From contig NZ_JANQBD010000006.1 of assembly GCF_024722015.1 (NCBI RefSeq), forward strand, positions 1 to 64,000: DNA of 64,000 bases, read 5' to 3'. Each line of letters opens with the position of its first letter. The first letter of the stretch is position 1. Under the pieces are notes generated by a model that worked only from the letters and a program-made list of their open reading frames with translations, was not told where the DNA came from and searched no databases. Positions 25,142 to 36,800 of the stretch are shown in pieces. Position numbers and translations under genes: made by a program. The DNA is from Paenibacillus radicis (ex Xue et al. 2023) (lineage in GTDB: Bacteria > Bacillota > Bacilli > Paenibacillales > NBRC-103111).

Positions 25142-28100
25142 TTAAAGTGTCTCCAAATGAACAACACTACCGCTTCCGCCTGGCTCAGGCGACTGAACTA
25201 CGAGTCTACGTGGTAATCTTGCACGCAGTTCAGGCACATGGCTGATCACGCCTACAGTTAACCTGTCAAAATGCAGCTTCTCCAAGGCGATGATTACAGT
25301 TTCCAGAAGATCCTGATCCAATGTACCGAAGCCTTCATCCAAGAAGAAAAATTCCAGAGGATACTGGCCCTTAAGCTGAATTTGTGCGGACAAAGCAAGC
25401 GCCAACGAAAGTGAGGTCAGAAAAGTTTCTCCGCCGGACAAGCTCGACACCGGACGTCTTACACCTCCGTTGGAATCATCGCGAATAACGAAGCCCCCCG
25501 TAGAATCCACCTCTATGGCATATTTCTGGCGAGTTAATTGACCTAATCTTTCCGATGCGGAACGGCTAACCTGGACCAATTGTTCTTCAGCTAAAAACTC
25601 TACGAAAGCATTCCCTCGAAGAACCGTTTGCAGCTTGCTGAGTAATGTCAGCTCGCCTTGCTTTGCAGCACGTTTCGCTTCAAGCTCGCTCCAGCGCTGA
25701 TGCTTTGCTTGCAATGACTCCCAATCCCGCTCAGCCCTTGCTTGAGCTTGCAGAGCCGCTTCATCCAGTCGCTTGCTTTCCGCAAGCTCCGCCTCCAGAG
25801 CTGACCAATCCTCCTCTGAAATAGAACGCCCCTCCAACTGCTCAGACAGCTGCTGCTGCTGCGTCCTAAGCTGATGCTCCAGTTTACCGAATACTTCCAC
25901 TTCCGAAGTCCAGGATAACTTCTGAGCATCAGAGATTACAGCAGCCTGTACCTCCAGAGGATCGGCAAAGCTAAACCGTTCAGCTTGCTTCTGCCATTCC
26001 GCTTCGGCTGCTGCTGCTTGCTCGGCAGCAGTCTCTGCCGCCTGTCCTGCACCTGCATAAACCTGGGATGCCTGCTGTGAGGCGGCTTGAGCTTTCTCAA
26101 AACCTTGTTTGGCTTGCTCCGAAGCGCCTCTCAGCTGACTTAGCTGCAAATTGGCTTGTGCTACCTGCTCTTCTACAGGCTCTTCCCCTGCCCATTCACG
26201 CAGCCGGATTGTTTTCTCTGCTTCCTGCTCCTGCACATTTTTCAGCTCGGTTTGCAGTTGGATTAAAGTCCGGTCCAAAGCATTAGTCTGTTCCTGAAGC
26301 TCCGCAATCAGGCTGAGCTTTTCTTCGATAAAGCTTATGCTTTTATCAAGTCTTTGACGCAGCTCTTCCGCTGTTTTTTCTTGCAGCTGTTGTTGTTCTA
26401 CAGCGGATTCAAGGGCCTCAAAGGAAAAGGCAGCAAATTTCGTTGTCCAAGCTGCGATCTGCTCTTGAGTTAACTGCATGAGCTGTAATTCTTTTTGCTG
26501 CGCTGCATGAATAAGGTGACCCAAACTTTGCTGCCTGGACTTCCTGTCACTTAACATTCGGTCGAGCTGTCCACGCTCCTGCAATAGACTCTGAAGCTCT
26601 TGCTGCAGCTGCTGCTCATGCAGCCGGGCCTGCTTCAAGCTACTCTCGGCGTTATCAACCCGGGATAGCAGCTCCTGCTCAGTCAGCAGCGCAGAAGCAG
26701 CTGTTGCAGGCTGCTTGGTTTCGGGCGCTTGATTCCACGAATATAAAGCTGCCGCTGCTTCTGATATATATTCGTTGGCTTGCAGCTGAGGAAGCATCGG
26801 CTGCCATTGCTGAACAAAGCCATTCAGCATAACCTGCTGCCGGTTATTATCCATCAGCTGCTGCCTTGCTTGTGCTTGCATTTTATCCAAGCTTGACGCA
26901 AATTGCGAGCTCTCGTCAAGCCCGCCAGCTGCTCCTGTTTCATCGAGAACAAACGGCTTGGGATGATGGATTGACCCGCATACCAGACAACCGTCTCCGG
27001 CTGTCAGCTGTCCCGCCAATTCAGCAGCCATAGCATGAAGCTCGGCTTGCCGATTTAACTTCTTGCGTTCATCAAGAAGCATCGGAATCATATCGTGCAC
27101 CTGCTGCAACTCAGCTTCACGCGACAATGATACGGAGTAGACGTCTGACACTTCTGTAAGCCAGCCTGCCAATCGCCGCCCCCATAGCAACTCCTGCTGC
27201 TCAGCTGCTATGCGCTCTTGCTGCAGCTCGACGAGCTCCTTCTGATGACGCTGCAGCTCAACCCGCTGCTCCTCCAATTGGCGCTGCTGCTGCTCAATGG
27301 AGCGCTTGTCCTGGAGAGCTGCCCGCAGCAGCTCACGGTCCTCGCTGCGCACCTCTGCCAGCTTCAGCTCTTCCTTGAGCTCCGCTTGTCGCTTCACCGC
27401 TTTATGACGCAGCTCCTGCTCCCGCAGCAGCTGCTCCTTCGCGGTCCGCTGCGCGCCAGCCGTCTGCGCCTCCTGCGCAGCGAGCCCGCTCAGCACGGCC
27501 CGCTGCTGTGCCAGCTCCGCAGTCAGCGCGAGCGCCTGCTGCAGCTTGTCGAGCCGCAGCAGCAGCGGCGTCTCCTGCGCGACCAGCGCCTCGCGCGCAG
27601 CCGCATGCTCTGCGCTAGCGCGTTCGAGCGCAGAAAGCGCTCGCTGCTGCGCGGCCGCGGCGCTTTCTGCAGCGTCGCGCTCGCGCGTCAGCCGTGCCGC
27701 TGCGAGCTCGCGCTGGCGCGCGTAAGGCTGCGCAAGCTCGGCTTGCGCAGCGCGCGCGAGCCGAGCTTGCAGCGCGTGCACCTGCGGCGCGCGGGCCGTG
27801 TGCTGCGCGAGCTGCTGCTGCGCCTGCGTGAGCGCGTGCTGCAGCTCGCGTACGCGGCGCTGCTCGGCGGCGCGGGCCTCGCACGCGGCGAGCTGCGCCC
27901 GCAGCTGCTGTGCCGCCTGGGCAGCAGCCTGCAGCGCTTCCGCAGCTGCGTCCAGCGCTTGCTGCGAAGCGTCGCCGAGACCCTGCTGCTCGGCGTGCAG
28001 CTCCTTGATAGCCACATCGGCCTCTTTAAAGCGTGCCGATGTCTTGGCATTTAGTTGATCTCCATATGGCTCCAGGTGGAACAACCGCTGGAGCATTTGC

Positions 28101-28603
28101 CGCCGTTCACTCCCCTTTAATGCGAGAAACTCGGCAAACTTCCCTTGCGGGAGAACTACGGCTCGAGTAAAGTCCTGCATGGACAAGCCCAATATATCCT
28201 GTACCTGCTGATTCACTTCACCCGATTTATCAGCCAAAACAATCGTTTCCCCATCCTGATACCGGATAAGCCGACTGATCGTATTATTAACCGTTACATC
28301 CCCGCCCCGCTTAAACTGCCGGTCTACACGGTAACGAATTGAACCTTGAGCATGTCCCAGCTCAAACGTGAAGGAGACGGACAGAGCGTTCTCTGCGTGA
28401 TTCATGATCCCTTGTGTTCCGTTAGCCGCACGCTCCACTTTACCGAATAATGCCAATGTCATTGCATCAAGAATTGTGGATTTCCCACTGCCCGTCGGTC
28501 CGAAAATCCCGAACACTCCAGCATCGCATAGCTGAGTGAAATCAATCTCCTGCAGTTCACGGTAGCTCTGCAAACCGGCGATTTGCAGATACATCGGTCT
28601 CAT
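25142..28603 (-). CDS. sbcC: DNA repair exonuclease subunit SbcC (Rad50-like)
   Basis: ATPase of the SbcCD nuclease, 1153 residues, that opens hairpins and blocked DNA ends. Walker A is GPTGSGKST (35-43). Two very long coiled coils flank a zinc hook CLVC near residue 538. The C-terminal half has the signature LSGGETFLTSLSLALALS and Walker B FFFLDEGFGTLD. ATG 28603 is used because AGGAG lies nine bases upstream; the earlier TTG is too close to it. The first coiled coil (DNA about 27480-27960) is extremely rich in Ala, Arg and Gln and much higher in G+C than the rest of the window. sbcD lies 93 bp upstream. Confidence 0.97.
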   Translation of the reverse strand: MRPMYLQIAGLQSYRELQEIDFTQLCDAGVFGIFGPTGSGKSTILDAMTLALFGKVERAANGTQGIMNHAENALSVSFTFELGHAQGSIRYRVDRQFKRGGDVTVNNTISRLIRYQDGETIVLADKSGEVNQQVQDILGLSMQDFTRAVVLPQGKFAEFLALKGSERRQMLQRLFHLEPYGDQLNAKTSARFKEADVAIKELHAEQQGLGDASQQALDAAAEALQAAAQAAQQLRAQLAACEARAAEQRRVRELQHALTQAQQQLAQHTARAPQVHALQARLARAAQAELAQPYARQRELAAARLTRERDAAESAAAAQQRALSALERASAEHAAAREALVAQETPLLLRLDKLQQALALTAELAQQRAVLSGLAAQEAQTAGAQRTAKEQLLREQELRHKAVKRQAELKEELKLAEVRSEDRELLRAALQDKRSIEQQQRQLEEQRVELQRHQKELVELQQERIAAEQQELLWGRRLAGWLTEVSDVYSVSLSREAELQQVHDMIPMLLDERKKLNRQAELHAMAAELAGQLTAGDGCLVCGSIHHPKPFVLDETGAAGGLDESSQFASSLDKMQAQARQQLMDNNRQQVMLNGFVQQWQPMLPQLQANEYISEAAAALYSWNQAPETKQPATAASALLTEQELLSRVDNAESSLKQARLHEQQLQQELQSLLQERGQLDRMLSDRKSRQQSLGHLIHAAQQKELQLMQLTQEQIAAWTTKFAAFSFEALESAVEQQQLQEKTAEELRQRLDKSISFIEEKLSLIAELQEQTNALDRTLIQLQTELKNVQEQEAEKTIRLREWAGEEPVEEQVAQANLQLSQLRGASEQAKQGFEKAQAASQQASQVYAGAGQAAETAAEQAAAAEAEWQKQAERFSFADPLEVQAAVISDAQKLSWTSEVEVFGKLEHQLRTQQQQLSEQLEGRSISEEDWSALEAELAESKRLDEAALQAQARAERDWESLQAKHQRWSELEAKRAAKQGELTLLSKLQTVLRGNAFVEFLAEEQLVQVSRSASERLGQLTRQKYAIEVDSTGGFVIRDDSNGGVRRPVSSLSGGETFLTSLSLALALSAQIQLKGQYPLEFFFLDEGFGTLDQDLLETVIIALEKLHFDRLTVGVISHVPELRARLPRRLVVQSPEPGGSGSVVHLETL

Positions 28604-28696
28604 ATCCAATCACTCCTTTCCTAATTTCAATTACTCTTCTTCAACAAGCTAAGCGGAGTTCAATTCTAAGAAAAGTCTTTTCTTTTCGATTTCAGT

Positions 28697-29863
28697 TCAC
28701 GCTTGCTGTGCCTCCAGAAGCTCCATAAACAGCTGTATCAGCTCCGCTTCCGGCTCAGCCCCGCCTGTCTGACGAATATAATATCGGCGAAAGAGCTCAT
28801 CTATCGGCATGCTTCTCATTGAAGCCTCACCCGCAGCAGCAGCCTCCATCTCAGGGTAAATAGGACGAATGTTAACAATTCCTTCCCGAGCTTTCCGTAA
28901 AGTATGTATTTGTTCCATTGACATAGCTTCGGTCATATTAATTTCAAGATCTATCCAGGCTTTCGCATCTCGCCCCTCATCAAGCCACTTATGTACTTGA
29001 GATAAGCCGGAATCAGCTTTCCAAAGTGCCAAGGGTCTACCACAGCTCAAGAAAAGTTCTTCAAGCTTAGCCTCGCCCCCGGGCTTCACATCCAATATAG
29101 TAACTGACTTGGCTTGCCCATGCTCGGAAAAGCTGTACGCTAACGGCGATCCGCTGTAACGCATAAGTGATGCAGCCTTAATGTTTTGCGGTCTATGCAG
29201 ATGACCCAAAGCAACATACTGCGCACCGCTTACCGCCAGAGCAGATGTATCTACCGTATAGGCGCCCCCCACTTGAATAGGCCGCTCCGACTCACTTTCC
29301 GCTCCGCCCAATACATAAATATGGCTCATGATCAGATTCACCGTATCCGCACGAAAATGCTTGGCCTGTCCCATGGCAATATGCTTGACTCGATCGGAAT
29401 AAGCGGCTCGCAGCAGTTCCTCCTCAGCATCATCCGATAGCAGCTCTTTCAACCGGGATTCGGATGGATATGGCAGTCCAAATAAGCATGCACTTTCCCC
29501 TGTTCGCGCAATAGGTATAAGCTCATGGCGATCCTCCGGAAGGCCCATTAGCAATACCCCAAGCTTCTGAGCAAGCGGTGCAGCCGCAGCCAACCGATCA
29601 GGGTGATCGTGATTTCCCGCTACTACGGCAACAGGCCTTGTCCCGTTATCTGCCAGCCTTGCCAACGCATCATAGAACAACTGTTCCGCCGCGGCAGGTG
29701 GGTTTACAGAATCATAGACATCTCCGGCCAAAAGCACGAGATCAATTTGCTGATCACGAACTATATGTGCTAGCTCCTCCACGAATGCCTCTTGCTCCGC
29801 CAATCTGCTTCTGCCTTCCAAAGTTCGTCCAAAATGCCAATCCGCCGTATGTAAAATCCTCAT
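28697..29863 (-). CDS. sbcD: Exonuclease subunit SbcD (Mre11-like)
   Basis: Manganese-dependent nuclease partner of SbcC, 388 residues. The calcineurin-type phosphoesterase motifs occur in order: HTADWHFG, LLAGDVYD, VVAGNHDH, MSHIYVL and LGHLHRPQ. The capping domain follows. AGGAGG precedes the ATG. The order addB-addA-sbcD-sbcC in one direction makes this a double-strand-end processing cluster. Confidence 0.97.
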   Translation of the reverse strand: MRILHTADWHFGRTLEGRSRLAEQEAFVEELAHIVRDQQIDLVLLAGDVYDSVNPPAAAEQLFYDALARLADNGTRPVAVVAGNHDHPDRLAAAAPLAQKLGVLLMGLPEDRHELIPIARTGESACLFGLPYPSESRLKELLSDDAEEELLRAAYSDRVKHIAMGQAKHFRADTVNLIMSHIYVLGGAESESERPIQVGGAYTVDTSALAVSGAQYVALGHLHRPQNIKAASLMRYSGSPLAYSFSEHGQAKSVTILDVKPGGEAKLEELFLSCGRPLALWKADSGLSQVHKWLDEGRDAKAWIDLEINMTEAMSMEQIHTLRKAREGIVNIRPIYPEMEAAAAGEASMRSMPIDELFRRYYIRQTGGAEPEAELIQLFMELLEAQQA

Positions 29864-29962
29864 GAAAAACCTCCTCTCTTTTCAACCTTCTTCCAGATAT
29901 CTGTCCGCCGAAAGCAAATCCATGAATATTTACTCACGAAGATCAAATCGTCGGACAGACTC

Positions 29963-32900
29963 CTACAGCTCCAACACTTGAGCTCCATCAAATAAAAAGA
30001 TATATTTCCCAATAACAGGTCGCTTCCATATCCGCTCCACTGCTTTAGCATACAATTCAAGCTGCAAACGATATCGCTCACGCATTCCATCCAGCGCCGC
30101 AGGTCCGCCGCCTTTCAGATGATCCGTTTTGTAATCGAGCAGCACCAAGCCTTGCTCCTCTTCAAAAATACAATCGATGACCCCTTGCAGCATAACTGTT
30201 TCATTTGCTGTCGCTTCATCAGTCACTCCATATACTTCGCTTGCCGGCAAGCCATAGCTGAATGGCAGCTCACGATGTATTTGCGGGGATCGAAGCAGCC
30301 TCATTCCGAGCTCGCTTTGAAAAAAAGACAAGATTACACTCGGCTCCACAACTGTACTCTGAGCTTCGGTCAACAATTCTCTACGAACCATATCGGCTAA
30401 CGTTTCCTTTATATCCAGTTCAGAAGGCTGAGCACTGAGCCTCATATGCTGCATGACAGAATGAAATACCGTCCCTCTCTCAGCTGCATTTAATTGAGTC
30501 TGCTCCATAAATCTGGGTCTTCGGACAATTGCAGGCCTGTAAGTTTTATCTTGAGAAGCTTCCGGATATACCGGCTGATCTGAGACCAACTCCAGCAGTT
30601 TATGATGCTCAGACATGCGCTTTAGCTCAGTTACGGATGTCTTGGATAGCAGCGAAGAGGCTTGTGCATTCTCATACCGCCAAGAAAGCTTGCTCTCTAC
30701 TTGTGCTTCAAAATTGCTTCCTTCTTCTATCGGCTCCATAGCCAGAACCGCTTGCTTCCATTCATTGGATATTTCATTAGTCCCTGCAGCCTCAGCCATT
30801 GCTGCGAACACCTCGGGACGAACCAATTGAACCTTCCAACGGGAAGCTTCATTCGCAAAAAAAGTCGGGGATAGCTGAGCAGCACCTGCTTGTTCACGCA
30901 ATACGCTCCCATCGGGATGCCGCATAATCGCGGGACCAATCCAGTCCAAATAACTGCGAGCTTTCGCCAAAGTATCATCGGGCAGCAGCAGCTTATCATG
31001 CTCTATATAACGCGCCCAGTTTTGCAGAAGCTTATCCGCTTCCTTCACGGTTGCCAGCAAATACAACTTTTCCCTTGCCCGAGTCAATGCTACATATAAT
31101 ACACGCATTTCCTCAGCCAGCATTTCCATACGCATTTTGCGCCGGATGGCAAGCCAAGGTAAAGTCGGATAGCTGATTCTAGCTTCTGCATCCATAAATT
31201 TCGGTCCGAAGCCCAAATCCTTATGGACCATAAAAGAATCTGTTAAGTCCCGCTGATTAAACCGCTTCGCCATACCCGCCACAAAAACAACCGGGAATTC
31301 CAACCCTTTGCTTTTATGGATAGACATGATGCGGACGACATCCTCCTGTTCTCCAAGAGCGCGGGCTGTCCCCAAATCGCCGCCACTGTCCTTCATTCGT
31401 TCAACGAAGCGTAGAAAACGGAATAATCCGCGAAACGAGGTCGATTCGTATTGCCTAGCGCGATCGTACAGCGCTCTTAGATTAGCCTGCCTTTGCAGTC
31501 CGCCAGGAAGCCCTCCGGCCATATCATAAAAGCCAGTGACACGGTAAATATTCCATATCAAATCCGCCAGAGCACCTTGCTGCGCTTCTTGTCTCCATGC
31601 TTCAAGCTGCTTAAGAAAGCGGCTAAGCTTACCTTGCAGAACCACATCAACCTCAGATTCGTCGCCGTTCGCAACGTCTCTCCATGAATAGGCACAAACA
31701 GCTTCATAGAAGCTGCTGTATTTACCATAAATCCGGATTTGCGCCAGCTCCTCCGTACTTAATTGCACGATAGGCGAACGCAGTACTGCTGCCAGAGGAA
31801 TATCTTGAAACGGGTTGTCTATTATTTTCAACAAAGAGAGCAGAACTTCCACCTCTGTTGCTGAGAAATATCCTGTATTCAACTCAGCATAAGCAGGTAT
31901 TCCCTGCTGCCTCAGCTCCTCAATCAAAACAGGAGACCACTGCTGTGTCGCTCTAAGCAAAATAACCATATCACGGAATGTAATATCCCTTAGTCCACCA
32001 CTCGACTTATCAAGCACTTGAAACACGCGCTCTCCATTCATACCCAGCAGCTTATGAATTTGTGACGCTATCATCCGGGCTTCAAGCTGAACCGTTTCCA
32101 GCTCACGAGCTTCACTTGCTGGATCTGAACTGTCCGAAGCTTCTGCCTCGGAGAAATCATTTCCATCCTTTTCAGTATCCTGCTGCCTGGAAAACTCGCT
32201 TTGTTCGTCAGGTTCACCCAAGCTATTGTCTGAACGATCAATCAATAGCAGCTCAACCGAATCGGAGCCATTGGATATCCGATTCCATTCCGGATAGTAA
32301 CTAGCTCCGAATACTAGATCCGCACGCTCATCATATTCTATTTCTCCAACCGTCTCGCCCATGATTTGATGAAAAATATAATTGACTCCATCAACCACCT
32401 TAGGTCGGCTGCGGAAATTTTTCGCCAGATCAATTCTTTGTCCCGGTTCACTTTCTTCGGTCTTGTATCTCTTGTACTTCTCCAGAAACAATCCTGGCTC
32501 CGCCAGTCGAAAGCGATAGATGCTCTGTTTAACGTCTCCAACCATAAATCGGTTGCCTGGTGCATCACGGGCAATAAAGGAAACTATGGCTTCTTGAACT
32601 CTGTTCGTATCTTGATATTCATCAAGCAGCACCTCAACAAATCGCTCCCGGTACCCGGAAGCAACCTCTGATGGGATCATGCCTCCTGTACTCGAATCCT
32701 CGACGCTCAATATTTGCAAGCAAAAATGCTCCAAATCCCCAAAATCAACAAGTCCTTTTGTCTTCTTCGCTTCCTGGTAGCGGCTTCCAAATTCGATAAC
32801 CAGCTCCACCAGCGCTTTCATCAAAGGCGCCATGACCTGCAGCTCTTCATCATACTGCTCTACGGTCCGCGAGAACAATTCTTCAGCCATACCCGACAGC

Positions 32901-33850
32901 TGTTCCTTGGCCTTATTTCTTAAATCCTTAACCTGCTCCTGCAATGCTTTATTATATTGATCGCCTCTACATGGCTTTAATTTCCCAAAGGAAGTGCCCT
33001 GGAACGAATCATACAGATGCTCCCACGAATAAGCCGCCACTTCCTGTAAATAGGCCACGGCCTCCAAATCCTCACGTAAATTGTGCAAATAAGGCTCTGG
33101 ACCTCCCGGCTGCTCCGCGATTAACACGGCCTCTCCTAAAATCGAAGCTATTCCCTTCAGCTCCAGCTGTACAGATGACAGCAAGCTGGGCAGCCACGGA
33201 TTCGGAGCATCCAGTGTTATCTCGAACATCGCTGCCGTCTCCCGCAGCCACTTGGACGGCTGCGGATGGCTGCGGGATTCATCATACAAACGCTGCACCA
33301 ACCGGAATAACGCACCATCGCTTCTTTCTCCGCTAAACCAATCCACCAAACGCCAGAAGTCGCTTCCCTCGGTCGATAAGCCATACCGCTCCTCGAACAG
33401 CTCCTCTATCAGATCCTGACGCATTAGCTCGCTCTCCGTCTCATTGGCTATGCGAAATCCAGGATCCAACCCAATTCTTTGGTAATGCGTCTGAATAACT
33501 TCCAGGCAAAAGGAATGCAGCGTTGTAATAGGCGCTCTTCCAATCAGCGCGAGCTGACGACGAAGATGATCCGAGCTGGAATTCCGCTCCAACGCCTTTT
33601 CCAGAGCTTCGCTAATCCGGTGTCTCATTTCCGCTGCTGCAGCTTTCGTAAAAGTGGCTACCAGCAGTCGGTCTACGTCCACGGGATTCAACTCATCGGA
33701 TACCCTGCTAATTATCCGCTCTACAAGTACAGCCGTTTTCCCTGAGCCTGCTGCTGCTGCAACCAACATATCATGTCCATGTATAGAAATAGCGTCCCAT
33801 TGATCATCCGTCCATGAGGTGCCTTCAGGCTTAGCTATCTTGTTGATCAT
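29963..33850 (-). CDS. addA: ATP-dependent helicase/nuclease subunit A (AddA)
   Basis: UvrD-type helicase with a C-terminal RecB-family nuclease, 1295 residues, acting with AddB in place of RecBCD to resect double-strand breaks. Walker A is AAAAGSGKT (31-39). Helicase motifs include VDVDRLLVATFTKAAAAEM, EVLLDEYQDTN and MSIHKSKGLEFPVVFV. The nuclease motif near the end is GLVLLDYKTDH. The start is ATG 33850 with CAGGAGGTG upstream; three more codons to a GTG are unlikely to be used because the GTG is part of the SD. It overlaps the addB 3' end by 20 bp. Confidence 0.98.
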   Translation of the reverse strand: MINKIAKPEGTSWTDDQWDAISIHGHDMLVAAAAGSGKTAVLVERIISRVSDELNPVDVDRLLVATFTKAAAAEMRHRISEALEKALERNSSSDHLRRQLALIGRAPITTLHSFCLEVIQTHYQRIGLDPGFRIANETESELMRQDLIEELFEERYGLSTEGSDFWRLVDWFSGERSDGALFRLVQRLYDESRSHPQPSKWLRETAAMFEITLDAPNPWLPSLLSSVQLELKGIASILGEAVLIAEQPGGPEPYLHNLREDLEAVAYLQEVAAYSWEHLYDSFQGTSFGKLKPCRGDQYNKALQEQVKDLRNKAKEQLSGMAEELFSRTVEQYDEELQVMAPLMKALVELVIEFGSRYQEAKKTKGLVDFGDLEHFCLQILSVEDSSTGGMIPSEVASGYRERFVEVLLDEYQDTNRVQEAIVSFIARDAPGNRFMVGDVKQSIYRFRLAEPGLFLEKYKRYKTEESEPGQRIDLAKNFRSRPKVVDGVNYIFHQIMGETVGEIEYDERADLVFGASYYPEWNRISNGSDSVELLLIDRSDNSLGEPDEQSEFSRQQDTEKDGNDFSEAEASDSSDPASEARELETVQLEARMIASQIHKLLGMNGERVFQVLDKSSGGLRDITFRDMVILLRATQQWSPVLIEELRQQGIPAYAELNTGYFSATEVEVLLSLLKIIDNPFQDIPLAAVLRSPIVQLSTEELAQIRIYGKYSSFYEAVCAYSWRDVANGDESEVDVVLQGKLSRFLKQLEAWRQEAQQGALADLIWNIYRVTGFYDMAGGLPGGLQRQANLRALYDRARQYESTSFRGLFRFLRFVERMKDSGGDLGTARALGEQEDVVRIMSIHKSKGLEFPVVFVAGMAKRFNQRDLTDSFMVHKDLGFGPKFMDAEARISYPTLPWLAIRRKMRMEMLAEEMRVLYVALTRAREKLYLLATVKEADKLLQNWARYIEHDKLLLPDDTLAKARSYLDWIGPAIMRHPDGSVLREQAGAAQLSPTFFANEASRWKVQLVRPEVFAAMAEAAGTNEISNEWKQAVLAMEPIEEGSNFEAQVESKLSWRYENAQASSLLSKTSVTELKRMSEHHKLLELVSDQPVYPEASQDKTYRPAIVRRPRFMEQTQLNAAERGTVFHSVMQHMRLSAQPSELDIKETLADMVRRELLTEAQSTVVEPSVILSFFQSELGMRLLRSPQIHRELPFSYGLPASEVYGVTDEATANETVMLQGVIDCIFEEEQGLVLLDYKTDHLKGGGPAALDGMRERYRLQLELYAKAVERIWKRPVIGKYIFLFDGAQVLEL

Positions 33851-36800
33851 CCGACGCACCTCCTGAACGCTTCACTTTAGTGAAGCCGGCTTCGTAATTA
33901 TCGTCTTGCTTCAAAATTGACTGCTCATTTTCCCGCTCGGGCTCAACCTCGATAACCGAGGCCTTCCGGTTCCAGCCACCTGCTTTGGTTGCACGTAACG
34001 CCACCACATGATCTGCACCTCGGTTCTCCAGCCCTTCCTTCATCAGCTCCATCGCGCGGTCCTTGCCTAACGGCTTAAGGACCTTGAATTGATTAGCTTC
34101 GAACTGAGAGTCAAACTGGCAAACCGGCTTGTAGGAGCAAAATGTACAGGCCGCTTCCGTTCCCATTCGGTAAGGCTCGATATCTACATTGCCTCCAGTC
34201 ATCGACGAACCGATTCCTTTAATAGCACCACGTACATAACTCCGCAGCACATTCCACTGCCCGTCATCGGCTACTGAGGATGATTTATAAAAACTGCCGT
34301 CAGCCTTCATAGCTACCGGAATTAATTGGGAATGGCCGCTGGAGCCAGCCAATGCGCTGTCCATCAATAGGGCTGTTTGCGCATCCGCGCTTACAAGCCC
34401 TCTCATCTTGAAGCGTTTGCGCAGCTCTTCATCGGCTTTATCCGCAGAAATCCGATTTTTGAGCTGAAGCAGCGGGTTGTGAACGTGGAAATAGAGCACT
34501 CCCGCAGGTTTGGCTTCGGTTCCTAGCCATTCTTTGGAATGTGTTAAAATAACGTCCAGATACGTCAGCATTTGCAGTGATAATCCATAGAAAACCTCAG
34601 CAAGATGGAGGGCGGTAGGACTTGATTTATAGTCAATGACGCGAAGCAGCGTACCTTGATCCGTGTCCGCTCGATCCACTCGATCAATCCTGCCTCTTAC
34701 GTCCATTCGTACGCCATTCTCCAGAATGTAGGATAACGGGGGAATCGCCTGTCCCTCTCCGAATCCAATCTCCAGGCCGATGGGCTCAAATTGGCCACGC
34801 CGTGCATGCTCACCAAGCATCATGGCGGCTCGACCCACTACCTGCTTCAGCTTGCGTGTTATATAATGATGCCGCTTCGAACTGAACAGTATTTCGCTTT
34901 GCAATCTTGGAGCAAGCAAATCCACCACATCTCCGGCAATCGATAAGCACTCTTCAGCGGTTAATCGGCTCCAATGTCCGCCGAGGCTTGCCACTTGCCC
35001 TGCGAACATGCTGAGAGCGGCATGGAACAGCTGTCCGATATCAGGAGCTTCCAGACGGTAAATCCGCCGTTCCTGAAGACGCAGGCCATGAGAGGCATAT
35101 TGCGAAAACGGACAAGAGACGAAACGTTCCATCCGGGACACGCTTGTAAGCACATGGTCTCCGTATAATCGGCGGCTTACCGTGCTGCTTAAAGATTTGG
35201 CTTCATTCGTATACAGCAGGGACTGCATCATTAACCGCAGCCGCTTTTGCCAACCAGGCTGTTGGATAAACCAGTTGTAAACGGCCCACCAGATTCCTGA
35301 GACCGGCTCACCTCGCATCGATTGCTTAAGCTGAACAATCAGGAACGACATTGCTTTGCCCGGATGCTCCACATAATCGATCTGCTCGCTTATGCTCATA
35401 GCCGACGTCGGCTCATTTAATAAAAGCCGTTCCTTAACGAAAGGAAACATCCGTTTCATATGCCTTATCACATCGGATGGAAGAAGCGATTTCCCCTCCT
35501 CATCTGCTAGCGGATAACTCAACCAGAGACAAATGGAAGGAGTACAGAAGGCGCAATAAATTAAGAACTGTTCATCCAGCAGCTTTCTTGTGCTGCCTTC
35601 CGCCATCGGAAGACCGAAATCAGTGAGCGTCTCTCTTTCTTGCTCGGACAGAACGCTTTCCTCATTCATTTTGGAAGGAATCACTCCTTCATTGACACCT
35701 AACACAAACACATGCTTTACGCTTCCCATGCGAGTACGGTCCATACTTCCAATCAACACTTGATCCAAGGACGGCGGCACAAGACCGAGCTTGATACTTT
35801 CCATTCCAGCCTCAAGCAGTCCCGCAAATACTTCAGCCGAAACTTCCTCCGCATCCATTAATTCAACAAGCTGATCAAGCATATCGATTATACGGTCCCA
35901 TACCTGCGAATGCTCTCTCGCCTTTTCTGTATTTCCGGCATGAACGGCAGCCTGGCTCCAGCTTTCAAGCCTCTCAGGCACCTTCAGATAAGTCAACAAA
36001 CGGTACAGTGTCTCCACCTTGGACCTGACTGTCTTGGATTTCTTCATTTCCTCTTGAAATTGATGCAGTGGCTGAGCAATCTGTTTACGGCTTGCATTAA
36101 TCTTATGTAAGTAAGCTGCCTCTGCTTCATTGACCTCTATGTCCGGCTGCTCCAAGCTGGAACGCAGTGAGTATGTCCACGGTTTGCCATCAAACCATCT
36201 AGCGCCTTGAATACCGAATGCAAGCACATAATTTTCAAGCTGATCCAGCGCATGGCGATCGAGATTATTCGGATTCTCGTCCGAGCTAAGCGGTAGAAAA
36301 AATCCCGTTTTCGTACAACGAAAAATAGCTTCGTATTTCCAGTAGCGCAATATAACTTCCATTGCAGAACGAATCAGCTCAACCAACGGATGATCCATTA
36401 CTGTCCTTTTTTGATCAAAAAAATGAGGAATTCCGAAATCAGTAAAGGTCATGCCAAGCAAATCGCCATACCCCTCAGCATTTCTTACTGTAACCGCAAT
36501 ATCCCGATATCGGAGGCCTTCATCCCGAACCAACCGCAAAATATCTCTCGCAGTCCCTTCCACTTCCGCTCTACGGCTGACAGCTGCAGACAAGCGAACT
36601 CCGGTCTTTCCGCCAGCAGGCTCTCCGGCTGGATATGGTTTCTTCAAGCGCTGCTCAAAAGCTCCCTCCATATAAGCAAGCATCGGGCTGTCCTTGAAAC
36701 GGGCCGGAGGCTGCGAAGGCAGTATCAGCGTCTCTTGTAAGGGGAGCTGAAGACGATCCATTCGTTCCTGCAATTGCAGCATCGTACGGGCAGGCGGATG

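Noticed and set aside
27218-28054. 278-codon Leu-rich plus-strand ORF antisense to sbcC
   Set aside because: A shadow of the GC-rich Ala/Gln/Arg coiled coil; composition is an artefact of the complementary strand.
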